From Agarivorans sp. Alg241-V36 (lineage in GTDB: Bacteria > Pseudomonadota > Gammaproteobacteria > Enterobacterales > Celerinatantimonadaceae): a stretch of 64,000 bases of DNA. Under the pieces are notes generated by a model that made no database searches, was not told the origin of the DNA, and saw only the letters and a program-made list of their open reading frames with translations. Within the stretch, counting starts at the first letter, position 1. Each line of letters starts with the position of its first letter. This document shows positions 36,301 through 45,519 of the stretch, one piece after another. The stretch spans positions 346,050 to 410,049 of the forward strand of contig NZ_UNRE01000006.1 of the NCBI RefSeq assembly GCF_900537085.1, in the 5' to 3' direction. The position numbers and the translations under genes are program-made.

Positions 36301-37201
36301 GGATAAGCAACGTTATCAGCGCTTGGTCACCTTAGCTACATGGGTTGCAACTTGTGTAGCGGTGACCTTGCTTGTTATTAAAAGCGCCGCATTTTTATAT
36401 ACTGGCGCGGTAAGTATTCTAGCTTCCTTAATTGATTCGCTGATGGACATAGCTATGTCTTTGGTGAACCTGCTTGCAGTGCGCTACGCTCTGCAACCCC
36501 CCGACAAAGAACACAGCTTTGGCCATGGTAAGGCAGAGCATTTAGCCGGCCTAGCTCAAGCGGCCTTTATCACCGGTTCCGCCTTAATGTTGATGTTTGG
36601 CGGTGTGAATGAGCTGCTGCATCCCAAAGCCATTGAACACAGCTCTGTAGGCATTACGGTCATGGTAATTTCTACTGTTATCACTTTTGCTTTGGTGATG
36701 TTCCAACGCTACGTTATCGCTAAAACAAATAACGCTGTTATTAAAGCTGACTCGATGCACTATGCCATGGATATATACATGAACATTGCGGTGCTGGTCG
36801 CTTTGCTGTTGAGTTTTTATGGCTGGTATTGGGCAGATGGCTTGTTTGCCGTGCTTATTGCCATCTACATTTGTTATGGCGCTTTTGGCATCGGTAAAGA
36901 GTCGGTACAAAACTTATTGGATAGGCAGCTTCCAGAGGCCTTTCAAAAACAAGTGTTTAACACTGCTTTAGCGGTGGATGGTGTATTAGGTGCTCATGAT
37001 ATTCGCACTCGACAATCTGGGCAGACTAAATTTATACAACTTCATTTAGAGCTAGATGATAAGCTTAGCCTGTATGAAGCGCATAGAATTGCCGATGAAG
37101 TTGAAGATGCCTTTATGGTCGAATGGCCAGAGGCAGACGTTTTGATCCATCAAGACCCTCAATCGGTGGTTCCGCAAGAAAAGAAATTAGATCTTGAGTA
37201 A
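36299..37201 (+). CDS. fieF: Cation-efflux pump FieF (CDF family)
   Basis: 300 residues, equal to E. coli FieF. Six membrane helices; the metal sites read SLIDSLMDIAMSLVNLLAVRYALQPPDKEHSFGHGKAEHLAGLAQA (helix II Asp pair plus the HGK site) and KADSMHYAMDIYMN (helix V). The cytoplasmic end contains GAHDIRTRQSGQTKFIQLHLELDD and VLIHQDPQSVVP. It exports Fe(II) and Zn(II) in exchange for protons. It starts at a GTG with no usable Shine-Dalgarno sequence. It follows cpxP as in E. coli. Confidence 0.95.
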   Translation: MDKQRYQRLVTLATWVATCVAVTLLVIKSAAFLYTGAVSILASLIDSLMDIAMSLVNLLAVRYALQPPDKEHSFGHGKAEHLAGLAQAAFITGSALMLMFGGVNELLHPKAIEHSSVGITVMVISTVITFALVMFQRYVIAKTNNAVIKADSMHYAMDIYMNIAVLVALLLSFYGWYWADGLFAVLIAIYICYGAFGIGKESVQNLLDRQLPEAFQKQVFNTALAVDGVLGAHDIRTRQSGQTKFIQLHLELDDKLSLYEAHRIADEVEDAFMVEWPEADVLIHQDPQSVVPQEKKLDLE

Positions 37202-37210
37202 GGTGAAGTA

Positions 37211-38017
37211 GTGGCAAAGGTAAAGGATTATCAAATCAAACAAACTCTGGCTGAGACGGTATGGTTACAAATCCGTGATGAAGCAACCCGCATGGCGGCA
37301 GATGAGCCAATGCTATCTAGTTTCTTTTACTCTACCATTCTTAATCATCACAGTTTGTCTTCGGCATTAAGTTTTCAGCTGGCTAGTAAGCTTGATAGCT
37401 CAACGGTTCAAGCGATTTTGCTGCGTGAGTTTATTGAAGAAGCTTTATTGGCGGATCCTTGCATTTTAGAAGCCGTAGCTGCAGATATTGTTGCGGTAAA
37501 AGACCGAGACCCCGCGGTTAAGTATTACGCTATTCCCTTACTTTACTTAAAAGGTTTTCATGCCTTGCAAGGCCATCGCGTGGCTAATTGGCTTTGGCAC
37601 AAGGGCAGACTTGCTTTAGCCCGTTATATGCAAAACCAAATCTCGGCGGTATTTGCGGTAGATATTCACCCAGCAGCAACAATTGGTAAAGGCATAATGC
37701 TCGATCATGCTACCGGTATTGTGGTGGGTGAAACAGCGGTTATTGAAGATGAAGTTTCTATTTTGCAGTCGGTTACCTTAGGCGGTACCGGTAAAGATCG
37801 CGGTGACCGTCACCCGAAAATTCGTCGCGGCGTATTGATTGGCGCGGGGGCTAAAATTCTTGGCAACATCGAAGTGGGCCGCGGCGCTAAAGTGGGTGCA
37901 GGTAGCGTAGTATTAGAGTCGGTTCCAGCTCATACCACGGTTGCTGGCGTACCGGCAAAGGTGGTTGGCACGCCTAGCTGCGACATGCCAGCCATTGATA
38001 TGGGGCAAAATATTTAG
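37211..38017 (+). CDS. cysE: Serine O-acetyltransferase CysE
   Basis: 268 residues. The helical N-terminal domain (about 1-140, including ILNHHSLSSALSFQLASKL and DRDPAVKYYAIPLLYLKGFHALQGHR) is followed by the left-handed beta-helix with catalytic residues in DIHPAATIGKGIMLDHATGIVVGETAVIEDEV and GTGKDRGDRHPKI. It acetylates serine with acetyl-CoA, the first step of cysteine synthesis, and is normally feedback-inhibited by cysteine. GTG start after AGGTGAAGTA, nine bases past fieF. Its 3' end overlaps the DUF1653 gene. Confidence 0.95.
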   Translation: MAKVKDYQIKQTLAETVWLQIRDEATRMAADEPMLSSFFYSTILNHHSLSSALSFQLASKLDSSTVQAILLREFIEEALLADPCILEAVAADIVAVKDRDPAVKYYAIPLLYLKGFHALQGHRVANWLWHKGRLALARYMQNQISAVFAVDIHPAATIGKGIMLDHATGIVVGETAVIEDEVSILQSVTLGGTGKDRGDRHPKIRRGVLIGAGAKILGNIEVGRGAKVGAGSVVLESVPAHTTVAGVPAKVVGTPSCDMPAIDMGQNI

Positions 38018-38241
38018 CCTTGTTTATCAAGTGCTTCGATAAATGCAAACCGAGGCACTTGCTTACCTTCAAACTCGACGTTTTCAAAAAACATATCGTA
38101 AGGCCTTACCCATAGTTTCCCTTCACTATACAACGGTTTGTATAGCACTAATACTTCTTCTGTTTCTGAGTGTATTGCAGTATCAATAACTTGGTATTCA
38201 GGGCCTTTGTAGTGACGATAACGGCCTTTTTGTAGATTCAT
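38014..38241 (-). CDS. DUF1653 domain protein
   Basis: 75 residues forming one DUF1653 domain: LQKGRYRHYKGPEYQVIDTAIHSETEEVLVLYKPLY and LWVRPYDMFFENVEFEGKQVPRF. A small soluble cytoplasmic protein widespread in gammaproteobacteria, with no established function. It overlaps the cysE end by four bases on the opposite strand. Confidence 0.88.
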   Translation of the reverse strand: MNLQKGRYRHYKGPEYQVIDTAIHSETEEVLVLYKPLYSEGKLWVRPYDMFFENVEFEGKQVPRFAFIEALDKQG

Positions 38242-38280
38242 GATTATTTATTCAACAACTAGTTAGGGAAATACATTTCT

Positions 38281-38376
38281 ACTCTTGTTGGCTATAGATG
38301 ACAAGAGTATGCTGCTTTAAAAGCAGTCATCATCAGTAGGTGAACACTAACTAGCGTTCATATATCCATGATGACT
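38281..38376. ncRNA. Highly structured intergenic segment before zapB (candidate RNA element)
   Basis: Three inverted repeats lie in a row: ACTCTTGT / ACAAGAGT (38281-38288 with 38301-38308), CTGCTTT / AAAGCAG (38312-38318 with 38320-38326), and a two-tier hairpin with outer stem AGTCATCAT / ATGATGACT (38325-38333 with 38368-38376), symmetric 7-base internal loop and inner stem TGAAC / GTTCA. It could be the zapB leader or the 3' side of another RNA. Function is unknown. Confidence 0.4.
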
Positions 38377-38433
38377 GACTCAACGAAAATAAGCTGAGTT
38401 GGCTTTGAGACGGAATTAACGGGAGAAATATTA

Positions 38434-38640
38434 ATGTCTTTTGATGTATTAGAAAAATTAGAAGCAAAAGTTCAGGTTGCAGTAGATAGCATCGAACTAT
38501 TACGTATGGAAATTGACGAGCTTAAAGAGCAAAACAGCCAGTTAAACGACGAGAACGGCCGTTTAGTGCAAGAGCAACAAGCTTGGCAAGAACGCCTTAA
38601 AGCCTTATTAGGCCGTATTGAAGACGTTCACGCCGAATAA
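38434..38640 (+). CDS. zapB: Cell division protein ZapB
   Basis: 68 residues, almost wholly coiled coil ([40 protein letters not shown]), ending in [11 protein letters not shown] as in E. coli ZapB. It is a cytoplasmic filament-forming protein that joins ZapA at the Z-ring and strengthens division. GGGAGAAATATTA precedes the ATG. It lies beside rraA, as in many relatives. Confidence 0.93.
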   Translation: MSFDVLEKLEAKVQVAVDSIELLRMEIDELKEQNSQLNDENGRLVQEQQAWQERLKALLGRIEDVHAE

Positions 38641-38656
38641 TTTAAAGCTTGAGCGC

Positions 38657-39145
38657 TTATTCTATATCTAGCGGCTCAGGCGATAAAATTACCCCGGTGG
38701 TATCTGCATAGATGTGATCTTCTGGAAGGAAGGTCACTCCACCAAAGTTAACCGGAATGTTCACATCACCGGTTTCATCTTCTGCGTCAGCGCCTACTGG
38801 AATAGAAGCTAGAGCTTGAATACCAATGTCTAAGTCTTCCAGCGCATCAACATCACGCACACAACCATAAACAATAATACCGTCCCATTCGTTGTCGGCT
38901 GCTGTCTCGGCAATGCTCTCATCAACCAAGGCGCGGCGTAATGAGCCACCACCGTCAATGAGTAGTACGCGACCAGTTCCAGACTCTTGAACTACCTGAG
39001 CAATTAAGCCGGCATTTTCAAAGCATTTAATGGTAGTAATTTCGCCCCCAAAAGCGTTTTTGCCACCGTAGCTGGCAAACATGGGTTCAACAACGTCAAC
39101 CGTATCTGCGTAAAGGTCACAAAGTTCAGAGGTATTATATTCCAT
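38657..39145 (-). CDS. rraA: Ribonuclease E inhibitor RraA
   Basis: 162 residues. [37 protein letters not shown] and [25 protein letters not shown] are the family signature, and [24 protein letters not shown] closes it. RraA trimers bind the C-terminal scaffold of RNase E and slow mRNA decay. Convergent with zapB, 16 bases apart. AGGATCCAGACC lies before the ATG. Confidence 0.95.
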   Translation of the reverse strand: MEYNTSELCDLYADTVDVVEPMFASYGGKNAFGGEITTIKCFENAGLIAQVVQESGTGRVLLIDGGGSLRRALVDESIAETAADNEWDGIIVYGCVRDVDALEDLDIGIQALASIPVGADAEDETGDVNIPVNFGGVTFLPEDHIYADTTGVILSPEPLDIE

Positions 39146-39269
39146 GGTCTGGATCCTAAATTGGCCCGAGTATTCGCTACCAGTATAAACCCTAAGTTGC
39201 CGTTTTCAATTAAGAAATATCAAGTCTTTTGCAGAAGCCTTAATCAGCAAATCAGCAAATAACAGGTGC

Positions 39270-39294
39270 AAAAAAGCCGCCAATCTGGCGGCTT
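39270..39294 (-). terminator. Terminator of hslVU
   Basis: On the minus strand, AAGCCGCC / GGCGGCTT around a 5-base loop is followed by TTTTTT. It ends the hslV-hslU unit. Confidence 0.9.
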
Positions 39295-39315
39295 AGGATT
39301 TACTTAGCAAGCTGC

Positions 39316-40647
39316 TTACAGAATAAAGCGGCTTAAATCTTCATCAGCCACAAGTTCGTCTAAGTACTTAGTCACGTAATCAGCATCAATCACGATGGTT
39401 TGGCCTGCGTTGTCTGAAGCTACAAAGCTTAGTTCTTCCATCAGCTTTTCCATTACCGTATGCAAGCGGCGAGCACCGATGTTTTCGGTACGCTCATTCA
39501 CCTGCCAGGCAGCGTTAGCGATGTGGCGAATACCATCTTCGGTAAACTCAATATCCAAACCTTCGGTGGCCATTAAGGCTTTGTATTGCTCGGTTAACGA
39601 GGCATTTGGCTCGGTTAGAATACGCACAAAGTCTTCGGCACTTAAAGCGCTTAAGTTTACCCGAATTGGCAAACGACCCTGCAGCTCTGGGATCAAGTCT
39701 GACGGCTTAGCCACTTGGAAAGCGCCAGAGGCAATAAACAAGATGTGGTCGGTTTTTACCATGCCGTGTTTAGTGCTAACGGTTGAGCCTTCTACCAAAG
39801 GTAGTAAGTCACGCTGCACACCTTCGCGGCTTACATCTGGGCCAGAAGTGTCAGCGCGTTTACAAATTTTGTCGATTTCGTCGAGAAACACGATGCCGTT
39901 GTTTTCTACCGCATGCAGGGCTTTTTCTTTAAGCTCTTCAGGGTTCACCATTTTGGCGGCTTCTTCTTCAACCAAAAGCTTAAAGGCTTCTTTAATCTTG
40001 AGTTTGCGCTTCTTGCTATCTTTGTTACCCGACAAGTTTTGGAACATGCCTTGTAGCTGGTTGGTCATCTCTTCCATACCAGGAGGCGCCATGATCTCTA
40101 CGCCAACTTGTGGCTGAGCCACATCAATCTCGATTTCTTTATCATCGAGTTGGCCCTCGCGTAGCTTTTTACGAAAAGCTTGGCGGGTTGAGTTTTCTTT
40201 GGTGTCTTCTTCGTGACCAAAGGTATCTTTAGCGGGTGGCAGTAGGGCATCTAATATGCGGTCTTCTGCTTGGTCTTCGGCGCGGAAACGGAATTTTTCG
40301 GTTTCTTGCTCGCGGGTAATTTTGAAGGCAACATCAGCTAAATCGCGAATGATGGTTTCAACTTCTTTACCCACATAACCCACTTCGGTGAATTTGGTGG
40401 CTTCAACTTTAATGAATGGCGCGTTGGCTAGCTTGGCTAAGCGGCGAGCAATTTCGGTTTTACCCACACCGGTTGGGCCAATCATTAAGATGTTTTTTGG
40501 GGTAACTTCTTGGCGCAACTCGTTATCGAGTTGCATGCGACGCCAGCGGTTACGTAGGGCAATGGCTACTGCACGCTTTGCTTCACCTTGGCCAATAATG
40601 TGGTTGTCTAACTCTGAGACAATTTCTCTTGGGGTCATTTCCGACAT
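39316..40647 (-). CDS. hslU: ATP-dependent protease ATPase subunit HslU (ClpY)
   Basis: 443 residues from the ATG at 40647, with AGGAAG eight bases upstream. Walker A GPTGVGKT (57-64) with the pore-loop region [14 protein letters not shown], the I-domain (about 110-240), Walker [14 protein letters not shown] and sensor [17 protein letters not shown] are intact. The conserved C-terminal DLSRFIL tail, which docks into HslV, is present. It unfolds substrates and feeds them to HslV in the cytoplasm. It follows hslV after 19 bases. Confidence 0.96.
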   Translation of the reverse strand: MSEMTPREIVSELDNHIIGQGEAKRAVAIALRNRWRRMQLDNELRQEVTPKNILMIGPTGVGKTEIARRLAKLANAPFIKVEATKFTEVGYVGKEVETIIRDLADVAFKITREQETEKFRFRAEDQAEDRILDALLPPAKDTFGHEEDTKENSTRQAFRKKLREGQLDDKEIEIDVAQPQVGVEIMAPPGMEEMTNQLQGMFQNLSGNKDSKKRKLKIKEAFKLLVEEEAAKMVNPEELKEKALHAVENNGIVFLDEIDKICKRADTSGPDVSREGVQRDLLPLVEGSTVSTKHGMVKTDHILFIASGAFQVAKPSDLIPELQGRLPIRVNLSALSAEDFVRILTEPNASLTEQYKALMATEGLDIEFTEDGIRHIANAAWQVNERTENIGARRLHTVMEKLMEELSFVASDNAGQTIVIDADYVTKYLDELVADEDLSRFIL

Positions 40648-40666
40648 AATATCTTCCTGCAAAGCC

Positions 40667-41197
40667 TTAGGCTTTGGCGTCTAATTCTTCAATAGTGTGG
40701 TTAAGGTTGGTAAACACACAAATGTTTCCGGCGATGGTAAGGCTCTTTTCAGCAATCTCACGGGCGCCTAGTTCGGTATTTTCGAGCAATGCTAATGCTG
40801 CAGACTGAGCAAATGGCCCACCAGAACCAATAGCAATAAGGTCATGCTCTGGCTGCACTACATCGCCGTTACCAGTAATAATTAGCGAGGCTTCGCTATC
40901 GGCTACTGCCAGCAAGGCTTCTAGTTTGCGCAGCATACGATCGGTTCGCCAGTCTTTGGCGAGTTCTACGGCAGCTTTGGTTAAGTGGCCTTGGTGCATT
41001 TCTAGCTTAGCTTCAAAACGCTCAAATAGGGTGAATGCATCTGCAGTACCACCGGCAAATCCAGCGAGTACTTTTCCGTGGTAAAGGCGACGCACTTTTT
41101 TGGCGTTGCCTTTCATTACGGTGTTGCCAAGGGAGACTTGGCCATCGCCAGCAATGATCACTTTGCCGTTGCGGCGTACGGAGACGATAGTAGTCAC
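40667..41197 (-). CDS. hslV: ATP-dependent protease proteolytic subunit HslV (ClpQ)
   Basis: 176 residues. After removal of Met the N-terminal threonine nucleophile is exposed ([29 protein letters not shown]), as in the proteasome beta-like family. Lys in [24 protein letters not shown] and the [14 protein letters not shown] segment are conserved. It assembles as two hexamer rings capped by HslU. It is the first gene of the hslVU heat-shock operon. Confidence 0.97.
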   Translation of the reverse strand: MTTIVSVRRNGKVIIAGDGQVSLGNTVMKGNAKKVRRLYHGKVLAGFAGGTADAFTLFERFEAKLEMHQGHLTKAAVELAKDWRTDRMLRKLEALLAVADSEASLIITGNGDVVQPEHDLIAIGSGGPFAQSAALALLENTELGAREIAEKSLTIAGNICVFTNLNHTIEELDAKA

Positions 41198-41306
41198 GTT
41201 ATTTCCTCAGTTTGTTGAGCTAACTTGCAGCGTTAGCTTGGCTATAAGTGTGAAATGGGGGGGAGTGACAGGATTTTCAAGGTGTAAGCTAAAAAACAGC
41301 GCGCTT

Positions 41307-41630
41307 TTAGGGCTCTTTACTCACGGCTAACAGTGCTTGTTGCTGTTGTGGGCTGAGTGAGTCAAATTGCTTTAGCAGTTGCCTAAGTAGTTTAGATTTA
41401 GCTACTTTATGTTGTTCCGAGGCTTGTTGTAAGTGAGCAATCGCCGCTGCGTCGAAGGTAAAGGTGCAGTGACGAAAGTTAGTGGTAGCTTTTGGATTTT
41501 TAATCGGTTTATTGCTGGCACCTGCTTTACCTTGGGCGTAGTTGTCGGCGTCTTCAATAAACTGGTCAACACTCACTTTGCTGCGCTTTACGGGCTGCTT
41601 TGTGCGCTTTTTTAGATCAGTTAAACTCAT
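41307..41630 (-). CDS. Small basic partner of the ParA-like ATPase
   Basis: 107 residues from the ATG at 41630, which overlaps the ParA-like gene by 14 bases, so the two are coupled. The N-terminus is rich in Lys/Arg (SLTDLKKRTKQPVKRSKVSVDQFIEDADNYAQGK). The C-terminal part (FRHCTFTFDAAAIAHLQQASEQHKVAKSKLLRQLLKQFDSL) begins with a strand followed by two helices, compatible with a ribbon-helix-helix DNA-binding fold. It may be the centromere-binding or adaptor partner of the ATPase. No family name is claimed. Confidence 0.7.
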   Translation of the reverse strand: MSLTDLKKRTKQPVKRSKVSVDQFIEDADNYAQGKAGASNKPIKNPKATTNFRHCTFTFDAAAIAHLQQASEQHKVAKSKLLRQLLKQFDSLSPQQQQALLAVSKEP

Positions 41631-42285
41631 GAGAGTCTTCTTGTTGAATCGCAAATAGTTCATCAACAATGGCGGCAATTTCTGCTGCTGCCTTGCCATC
41701 TTGTTCTATCTCAATCACCGAGCGACCGCTTTCTTCGCTGTCGTCATAAATGTTACGTGAGAAGGTGACGGCATCTAATACATGTAAGCCAAAAGAGCGA
41801 CAGACCTCTTTGGCATCGAGAATTCGTTGTACTTGGCTTGGTAGGGCTGGGCACTGGGTTATGACAAAGCTCGCAACCATTTTGGGATTGACCATTTTAC
41901 AGGTGCTAAGCATGTCTTCCATGTGCGGTAAGGTTTTTAAGTCGCGGCGTTTAGGGCGTAGCGGAATGAGCACATATTTGGCTACCGACATAGCGGCTCG
42001 CATTGCCAGGTTATCTTGTCCACCGCAGTCAACAATCACAAAGTCGTAGCCGCCATCTAGGCTTAATAGGTCTTTGCGAATTTTTCCGTAAAGCTGAATA
42101 CAGTTGATACCGGGCAGAGATTCATCTTCGTTGCGGGCTTGGATCCAATCGGAAGTGGTGCGCTGAGGGTCGCAGTCCACCATAAGGATGTTAGCATTTA
42201 GGCTAGTTTTTAGGTGTACAGCGATGTTTTGTGCGAGGCAGCTTTTACCACTGCCGCCTTTCTCTCCACCCACTAGTATTAACAT
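41617..42285 (-). CDS. ParA/MinD-family ATPase
   Basis: 222 residues. Deviant Walker A KGGSGKS (residues 9-15) after VGGE, Walker A' VDCDPQRTTSDW and Walker B FVIVDCGGQD define the family. It lacks an N-terminal DNA-binding domain, like the short type Ib plasmid ParA proteins. AGGAGCAGCC precedes the ATG. It is paired with a small basic protein downstream. It is not the main chromosomal ParA, which normally sits with parB near gidAB; it may position a cellular cargo or be left from a plasmid-derived partition cassette. Confidence 0.85.
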   Translation of the reverse strand: MLILVGGEKGGSGKSCLAQNIAVHLKTSLNANILMVDCDPQRTTSDWIQARNEDESLPGINCIQLYGKIRKDLLSLDGGYDFVIVDCGGQDNLAMRAAMSVAKYVLIPLRPKRRDLKTLPHMEDMLSTCKMVNPKMVASFVITQCPALPSQVQRILDAKEVCRSFGLHVLDAVTFSRNIYDDSEESGRSVIEIEQDGKAAAEIAAIVDELFAIQQEDSHEFN

Positions 42286-42393
42286 GGCTGCTCCTTGCTA
42301 TTGCTACTTGTACCTAATTAACCAACTTATCGTTGGAACAAGTAATAATAAGTATAAGACAGTTCGCCAATTTTGCTCGGATAGGTGATTTTT

Positions 42394-42696
42394 CTATAGT
42401 AATAACAAAAACATATGATAGCTGGAGAAATTTTTACGATGACAACGTGCAACCTTGGCCTTCATTTCTGAAGTATCACTATGCTCAGCTGAAAACTGAA
42501 TGATTAACTTAGTGCCTATTTGCAGATCGTTGCTATGTTTTACCAACAAGCCACGTCGCGAAATATCTATGCAGGTTGCTTCAAGGCTTTGATCTTCACC
42601 ATCGCTGTCTTTCCACGTTAGTTGCACCGGCTCATTTTCCAAATCCAGTCGCATTGAGCGACGGCGGTCGAGCTGCTCTAGTTCCGTGTTTTCCAT
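42394..42696 (-). CDS. PilZ-domain protein
   Basis: 100 residues. The cyclic-di-GMP binding elements are present: the arginine cluster DRRRSMR near the N-terminus (about residues 10-16) and DISRRGLL (D/N-x-S-x-x-G). The end (NFSSYHMFLLLL) is hydrophobic and shorter than in a typical PilZ barrel, so the last strands may be altered. It probably responds to cyclic-di-GMP; the output partner is unknown. AGGAACGCGATGAA precedes the ATG. Confidence 0.85.
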   Translation of the reverse strand: MENTELEQLDRRRSMRLDLENEPVQLTWKDSDGEDQSLEATCIDISRRGLLVKHSNDLQIGTKLIIQFSAEHSDTSEMKAKVARCHRKNFSSYHMFLLLL

Positions 42697-42960
42697 TTCA
42701 TCGCGTTCCTATTACGAGTCGCGGATTGAAGCTATAGATATTCCGCATTTTAGTTGTCCCTAACATACTAGCCTAGCTACATTTTTATAACATAGTTGAG
42801 AACTAGTTCAAATAACTAATATTTTTAATTGCTTAGCGTTGTTTTTTTCTATCTTTTTCACTAAAGGATGAGAACAATTTGCTGATTAAGTGTGCTATAG
42901 CAGTTGTTTTAACGTGCAATTGTTAATACATAACTGCAATAGTACATCATGGTTAAGTAA
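42697..42960. other. AT-rich intergenic region
   Basis: No gene seen. It lies between the PilZ gene, which reads away from it, and the ftsN terminator, and must hold the PilZ promoter. Confidence 0.5.
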
Positions 42961-42998
42961 TTAAAAAATAAGCTGAATTAGGAATATTCAGCTTATTT
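42961..42998 (-). terminator. Terminator of argS-ftsN
   Basis: On the minus strand a 13-bp perfect stem (AAATAAGCTGAAT / ATTCAGCTTATTT) with a 7-base loop runs into a TTT tract. Confidence 0.85.
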
Positions 42999-43013
42999 AG
43001 AGTGGTAGGTGGT

Positions 43014-43574
43014 TTAAAAGTTCCAATGCCATATTTGACAGCCATTTATCTTGGCGCGTTGCAAGATATGGCGAGCACGTTCAGCGTCGCGTTTGGTTGG
43101 GTAAGGCCCCAATACAACCCTATACCATGCGCCATTTTTGCCTTCGGTGCGCCTAATTTGGCTTTCTAAGCCAGCAAAGGCGATAAGCGCTTTACTTTCT
43201 TCTGCTTTGTCGCGGCTACGAAATGACGCACACTGCATTTGATAAGGCTTGCTTGGCTTAGAAGATTGCTCAGCAATTTCAACTTCAACCTTTTTCTCTT
43301 CCAGCTCTTTTACGTAAGTACGCTCTTTAGGTGGCTCTGGCAGCTTTGCTTTGGGTTTAGGTGCTGTGGTTTTAGGTTGTACTATTCCGCTTAGCTCCGG
43401 CGGCGGAGTAGGTGCTGTGCCTTTAATGTTGAATAGCAACACCGCAAAGCCAGCGATAGCCGCAATTACCGCTAAAGCTAGCGGTAAAGGAAAGCGTTTA
43501 TTATTAGATACCGTACGGCTCGATTTAGCCGCGCGTTTCTTGGGCTTGCTACGCCCTACGTAGTCCTTGGCCAT
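43014..43574 (-). CDS. ftsN: Cell division protein FtsN
   Basis: 186 residues. A basic cytoplasmic tail (AKDYVGRSKPKKRAAKSSR), one membrane helix (about 29-48), a proline/lysine-rich periplasmic linker, and a C-terminal SPOR domain (PYQMQCASFRSRDKAEESKALIAFAGLES...WYRVVLGPYPTKRDAERARHIL) that binds denuded septal peptidoglycan. FtsN triggers septal synthesis. It starts two bases after argS, so the two are coupled; it is shorter than E. coli FtsN (319) because of a shorter linker. Confidence 0.9.
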   Translation of the reverse strand: MAKDYVGRSKPKKRAAKSSRTVSNNKRFPLPLALAVIAAIAGFAVLLFNIKGTAPTPPPELSGIVQPKTTAPKPKAKLPEPPKERTYVKELEEKKVEVEIAEQSSKPSKPYQMQCASFRSRDKAEESKALIAFAGLESQIRRTEGKNGAWYRVVLGPYPTKRDAERARHILQRAKINGCQIWHWNF

Positions 43575-43576
43575 GC

Positions 43577-45331
43577 TTACATGCGTTCCAGGGTTTCAAT
43601 TCCTAGTAGTGATAGACCTTGGTCTAGAACTTTGGCGGTTAGTGAAGCTAGGCGTAAGCGGCTAGATTTAGTATCGGCTGTTACATCTTCTTTAAGAATT
43701 GGGCAGGCCTCGTAGAAGGTCATAAAGGCACCCGCTAGTTCGTAAAGGTAGTTACACATCATGTGTGGCATGCCTTTGTTCGCTACGTTGTGCACTGCAT
43801 CGCTAAACTGAATAAGTTTTTGCGCAAGGGCGATCTCGGCGTCTTGCTCTAAGCTAATTGCTTGCTGCAAATTGGCTACATCCACTTCCGAGCGGCGAAT
43901 AATTGATTGAATACGGGTATAAGCGTATTGCAAGTAAGGAGCCGTGTTGCCGTTAAAGGCCAGCATGTTTTCCCAATCAAAGATGTAGTCGGTCGTGCGG
44001 TTCTTTGATAGGTCGGCGTATTTTACTGCGCCCATGGCGATGGCTTTTGCCGCTACTACTTGTTGCTCGGCGTCTAAGTCACGCGATTTCTCGGCCACAA
44101 TGCTTTGCGCACGTTGTTCGGCTTCTTCCAATAAATCCACTAACTTAACCGTGCCGCCGCTACGGGTTTTAAACGGGCGACCATCTTTACCTAACATCAT
44201 GCCAAAGGCGTGGTGCTCTAGTGGTACTTCTTCTGGCACGTAACCGGCTTTACGCACAATGTTCCAGGCTTGCATTAAGTGCTGGTGTTGGCGTGAGTCA
44301 ATGAAGTACAACACGCGATCAGCATTAAGGTTTTGGTAGCGGTATTTAGCGCAGGCGATGTCGGTGGTGGTATACAAGAAGCCGCCGTCTTTTTTCTGGA
44401 TGATCACACCCATTGGGTCGCCGTCTTTGTTTTTGTATTCATCAAGGAATACCACGGTGGCGCCGTTGTCTTCTACCGCTAAGCCCTTTTGTTTTAAGTC
44501 AGCCACAACCTCGTTAAGCATTGGGTTGTACATGCTTTCGCCCATCACATCGTTTTTGGTTAACGATACGTTTAAGCGGTCGTAAACGGCTTGGTTATGG
44601 CTAAGGGTAATGTCTACCAGCTTGCGCCACATGGTATTGCAGTACTCGTCGCCACTTTGCAGTTTCACCACGTAGTTACGAGCACGTTCGGCGAATACTT
44701 CGTCGCTGTCGTAGCGCGCTTTAGATTCGCGGTAAAATACTTCTAAATCGGCTAATTCAATATCACCAGCATCGGTGCCGCGAGCTTCCACTTCTTCGAG
44801 GTTGGCGATAAGCATGCCAAACTGGGTACCCCAGTCGCCAATGTGGTTAGCGCGTACCACTTTGTGGCCTAAAAATTCTAGAGTGCGAACTACAGCGTCA
44901 CCAATAATGGTTGAGCGTAAGTGGCCTACGTGCATTTCTTTAGCTACGTTTGGCGCCGAGTAATCCACCACGATGGTTTGGGCTTTCTCTACCTTCTTAA
45001 CATTGGCGGTCGCCGAACTGGCCATGGCTTCTACTTGCGACGCTAACCAGTGGTTGTTTAGGTAGAAGTTGATAAAACCAGGACCAGCAATGGCGGTTTT
45101 TTCTACCAAGGTAGATTCTGGTAGGTTATCTACAATTAGCTGGGCTAGCTCGCGTGGGTTTTTACCCGCTGGCTTAGCGGCCATTAAGGCAAGGTTGGTG
45201 GCTAAATCACCATGAGCTTTATCTTTGGTTCGGTCTACTTGGATTCGTGGTTCGAATCCTTCAGGAAGCACCTGTTGTTGTTTTAGGGCTGTGACCGTTT
45301 GTTCCAGAAGTTGTTGAATAAGCTCTTTCAT
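43577..45331 (-). CDS. argS: Arginyl-tRNA synthetase
   Basis: 584 residues from the ATG at 45331 (a TTG at 45346 would add five residues). Class I synthetase: HVGH signature in [21 protein letters not shown], the N-terminal Add-1 tRNA-binding domain (about 1-110), and [18 protein letters not shown] in place of KMSKS. The C-terminal helical anticodon domain ends in [10 protein letters not shown], which matches the family end. It charges tRNA-Arg. It is followed at once by ftsN. Confidence 0.96.
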   Translation of the reverse strand: MKELIQQLLEQTVTALKQQQVLPEGFEPRIQVDRTKDKAHGDLATNLALMAAKPAGKNPRELAQLIVDNLPESTLVEKTAIAGPGFINFYLNNHWLASQVEAMASSATANVKKVEKAQTIVVDYSAPNVAKEMHVGHLRSTIIGDAVVRTLEFLGHKVVRANHIGDWGTQFGMLIANLEEVEARGTDAGDIELADLEVFYRESKARYDSDEVFAERARNYVVKLQSGDEYCNTMWRKLVDITLSHNQAVYDRLNVSLTKNDVMGESMYNPMLNEVVADLKQKGLAVEDNGATVVFLDEYKNKDGDPMGVIIQKKDGGFLYTTTDIACAKYRYQNLNADRVLYFIDSRQHQHLMQAWNIVRKAGYVPEEVPLEHHAFGMMLGKDGRPFKTRSGGTVKLVDLLEEAEQRAQSIVAEKSRDLDAEQQVVAAKAIAMGAVKYADLSKNRTTDYIFDWENMLAFNGNTAPYLQYAYTRIQSIIRRSEVDVANLQQAISLEQDAEIALAQKLIQFSDAVHNVANKGMPHMMCNYLYELAGAFMTFYEACPILKEDVTADTKSSRLRLASLTAKVLDQGLSLLGIETLERM

Positions 45332-45519
45332 GAAGGTTGGCACCAATCTCGCGTGAATAAATTGTACAAAGCGGGCATTTTACCGACAATTTGTGACGAA
45401 GACTATCTCTTATCTGGGCTAATTAGCCTTAGTTTTGGCTGTTGCGATAAATCATTGATGATCCTAGGCGCTAACTGGCCAGAGATTGATCTTTTAACTG
45501 GCGCTTAAAGCGTTTCGAC

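Noticed and set aside
39395..40117. 240-codon plus-strand frame antisense to hslU
   Set aside because: A long shadow frame produced by codon bias of hslU; Ser/Arg-rich product with no motif.
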